From assembly GCA_034437515.1 (NCBI GenBank), contig DAOTTX010000153.1, positions 1-6,064 on the forward strand: 6,064 nucleotides of DNA, given 5' to 3'. Shown here in pieces: positions 5,973 to 6,064 of this stretch. Origin of the DNA: DAOTTX01 sp034437515 (lineage in GTDB: Bacteria > Chloroflexota > Anaerolineae > Aggregatilineales > Phototrophicaceae). Both the position numbers and the translations under genes were made by a program. The notes beneath the pieces are model-generated. The model had not been told where the DNA came from. It did no database searches and saw only the letters and a program-made list of their open reading frames with translations. How positions within the stretch are numbered: the stretch's first letter is position 1; each line of letters begins with the position of its first letter.

Positions 5973-6064
5973 TCAAAGCCCGGTGGGGGGGAACTTCTCA
6001 CGATAGAGTTTCATCGAGTTATGAATGGCTTCTTTCGCCTCAGCCGCGCCGACCCAGCCGTCGT
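5973..6064 (-). CDS. C-terminal end of an unidentified protein (partial)
   Basis: On the - strand an open frame enters at the window edge and ends at TGA (5975-5973), leaving 29 residues: 'DGWVGAAEAKEAIHNSMK', then 'LYREKFPPTGL'. The composition (an amphipathic helix 'AAEAKEAIHNSMKLYREKF' and a proline-containing tail) looks like a real soluble protein end, and the gene converges on amylosucrase with a hairpin between. I do not recognise the family. A run of seven G (5985-5991) lies four codons before the stop; one base fewer would extend the tail to 'PPPGFDRRMK' ending at 5957, so the exact C-terminus depends on that run. Confidence 0.55.
   Translation of the reverse strand, partial: DGWVGAAEAKEAIHNSMKLYREKFPPTGL

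Noticed and set aside
1..6064. CRISPR array, toxin-antitoxin pair, prophage or defence system
   Set aside because: No regularly spaced repeats, integrase, transposase, nuclease or paired small toxin/antitoxin frames are visible on either strand.

Overview
The window is 6.06 kb of moderately GC-rich bacterial chromosome with ordinary bacterial gene structure (Shine-Dalgarno sites, sigma70-like boxes, hairpins after genes). The style is an environmental bacterium with a large, loosely packed genome: a LysM protein end, a stand-alone receiver protein, a decayed methyltransferase, a hybrid malic enzyme and a solitary amylosucrase, separated by intergenic stretches that hold repeats. My best guess is Chloroflexota (Anaerolineae-like), from the look of the LysM tail and the C-rich spacer repeats. 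This is an inference from general resemblance, not a demonstrated assignment.

Layout. (1) Positions 1-75, + strand: last 24 codons of a LysM-domain protein, followed by a perfect 10-bp hairpin (85-111) and a C-rich short repeat. (2) Positions 757-202, - strand: a class I SAM-dependent methyltransferase relic. Its N-terminal part and its C-terminal half lie in different frames, the SAM-binding core between them is missing, and its 3' end runs into a GC-rich palindromic repeat (about 206-246). (3) Positions 1146-763, - strand: an intact single-domain CheY-like response regulator, just upstream of the relic and probably once cotranscribed with it. (4) Positions 1147-1419: divergent intergenic region with a good promoter and RBS for the next gene. 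(5) Positions 1420-3660, +: full-length MaeB-type malic enzyme, a malic enzyme fused to a phosphotransacetylase-like domain that has lost the Ser-Arg pair of true Pta. (6) Positions 3661-3952: intergenic region dominated by a long imperfect inverted repeat (3678-3878), resembling a non-autonomous mobile element remnant or a very large hairpin, followed by a perfect TATAAT box. (7) Positions 3953-5902, +: full-length GH13 amylosucrase with every catalytic residue present. (8) Positions 5919-5943: hairpin shared with a converging - strand gene whose last 29 codons end at 5973.

How the genes relate. Malic enzyme (malate to pyruvate, making NAD(P)H) and amylosucrase (sucrose to alpha-1,4-glucan plus fructose) are both central-carbon or carbon-storage enzymes. 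Each appears to have its own promoter and a hairpin after it, so they look like independent units and not an operon. The receiver protein is divergent from maeB; no functional link is shown. I do not see a previously undescribed multi-gene system here. The best leads are the 201-bp inverted-repeat element and the deletion-inactivated methyltransferase.
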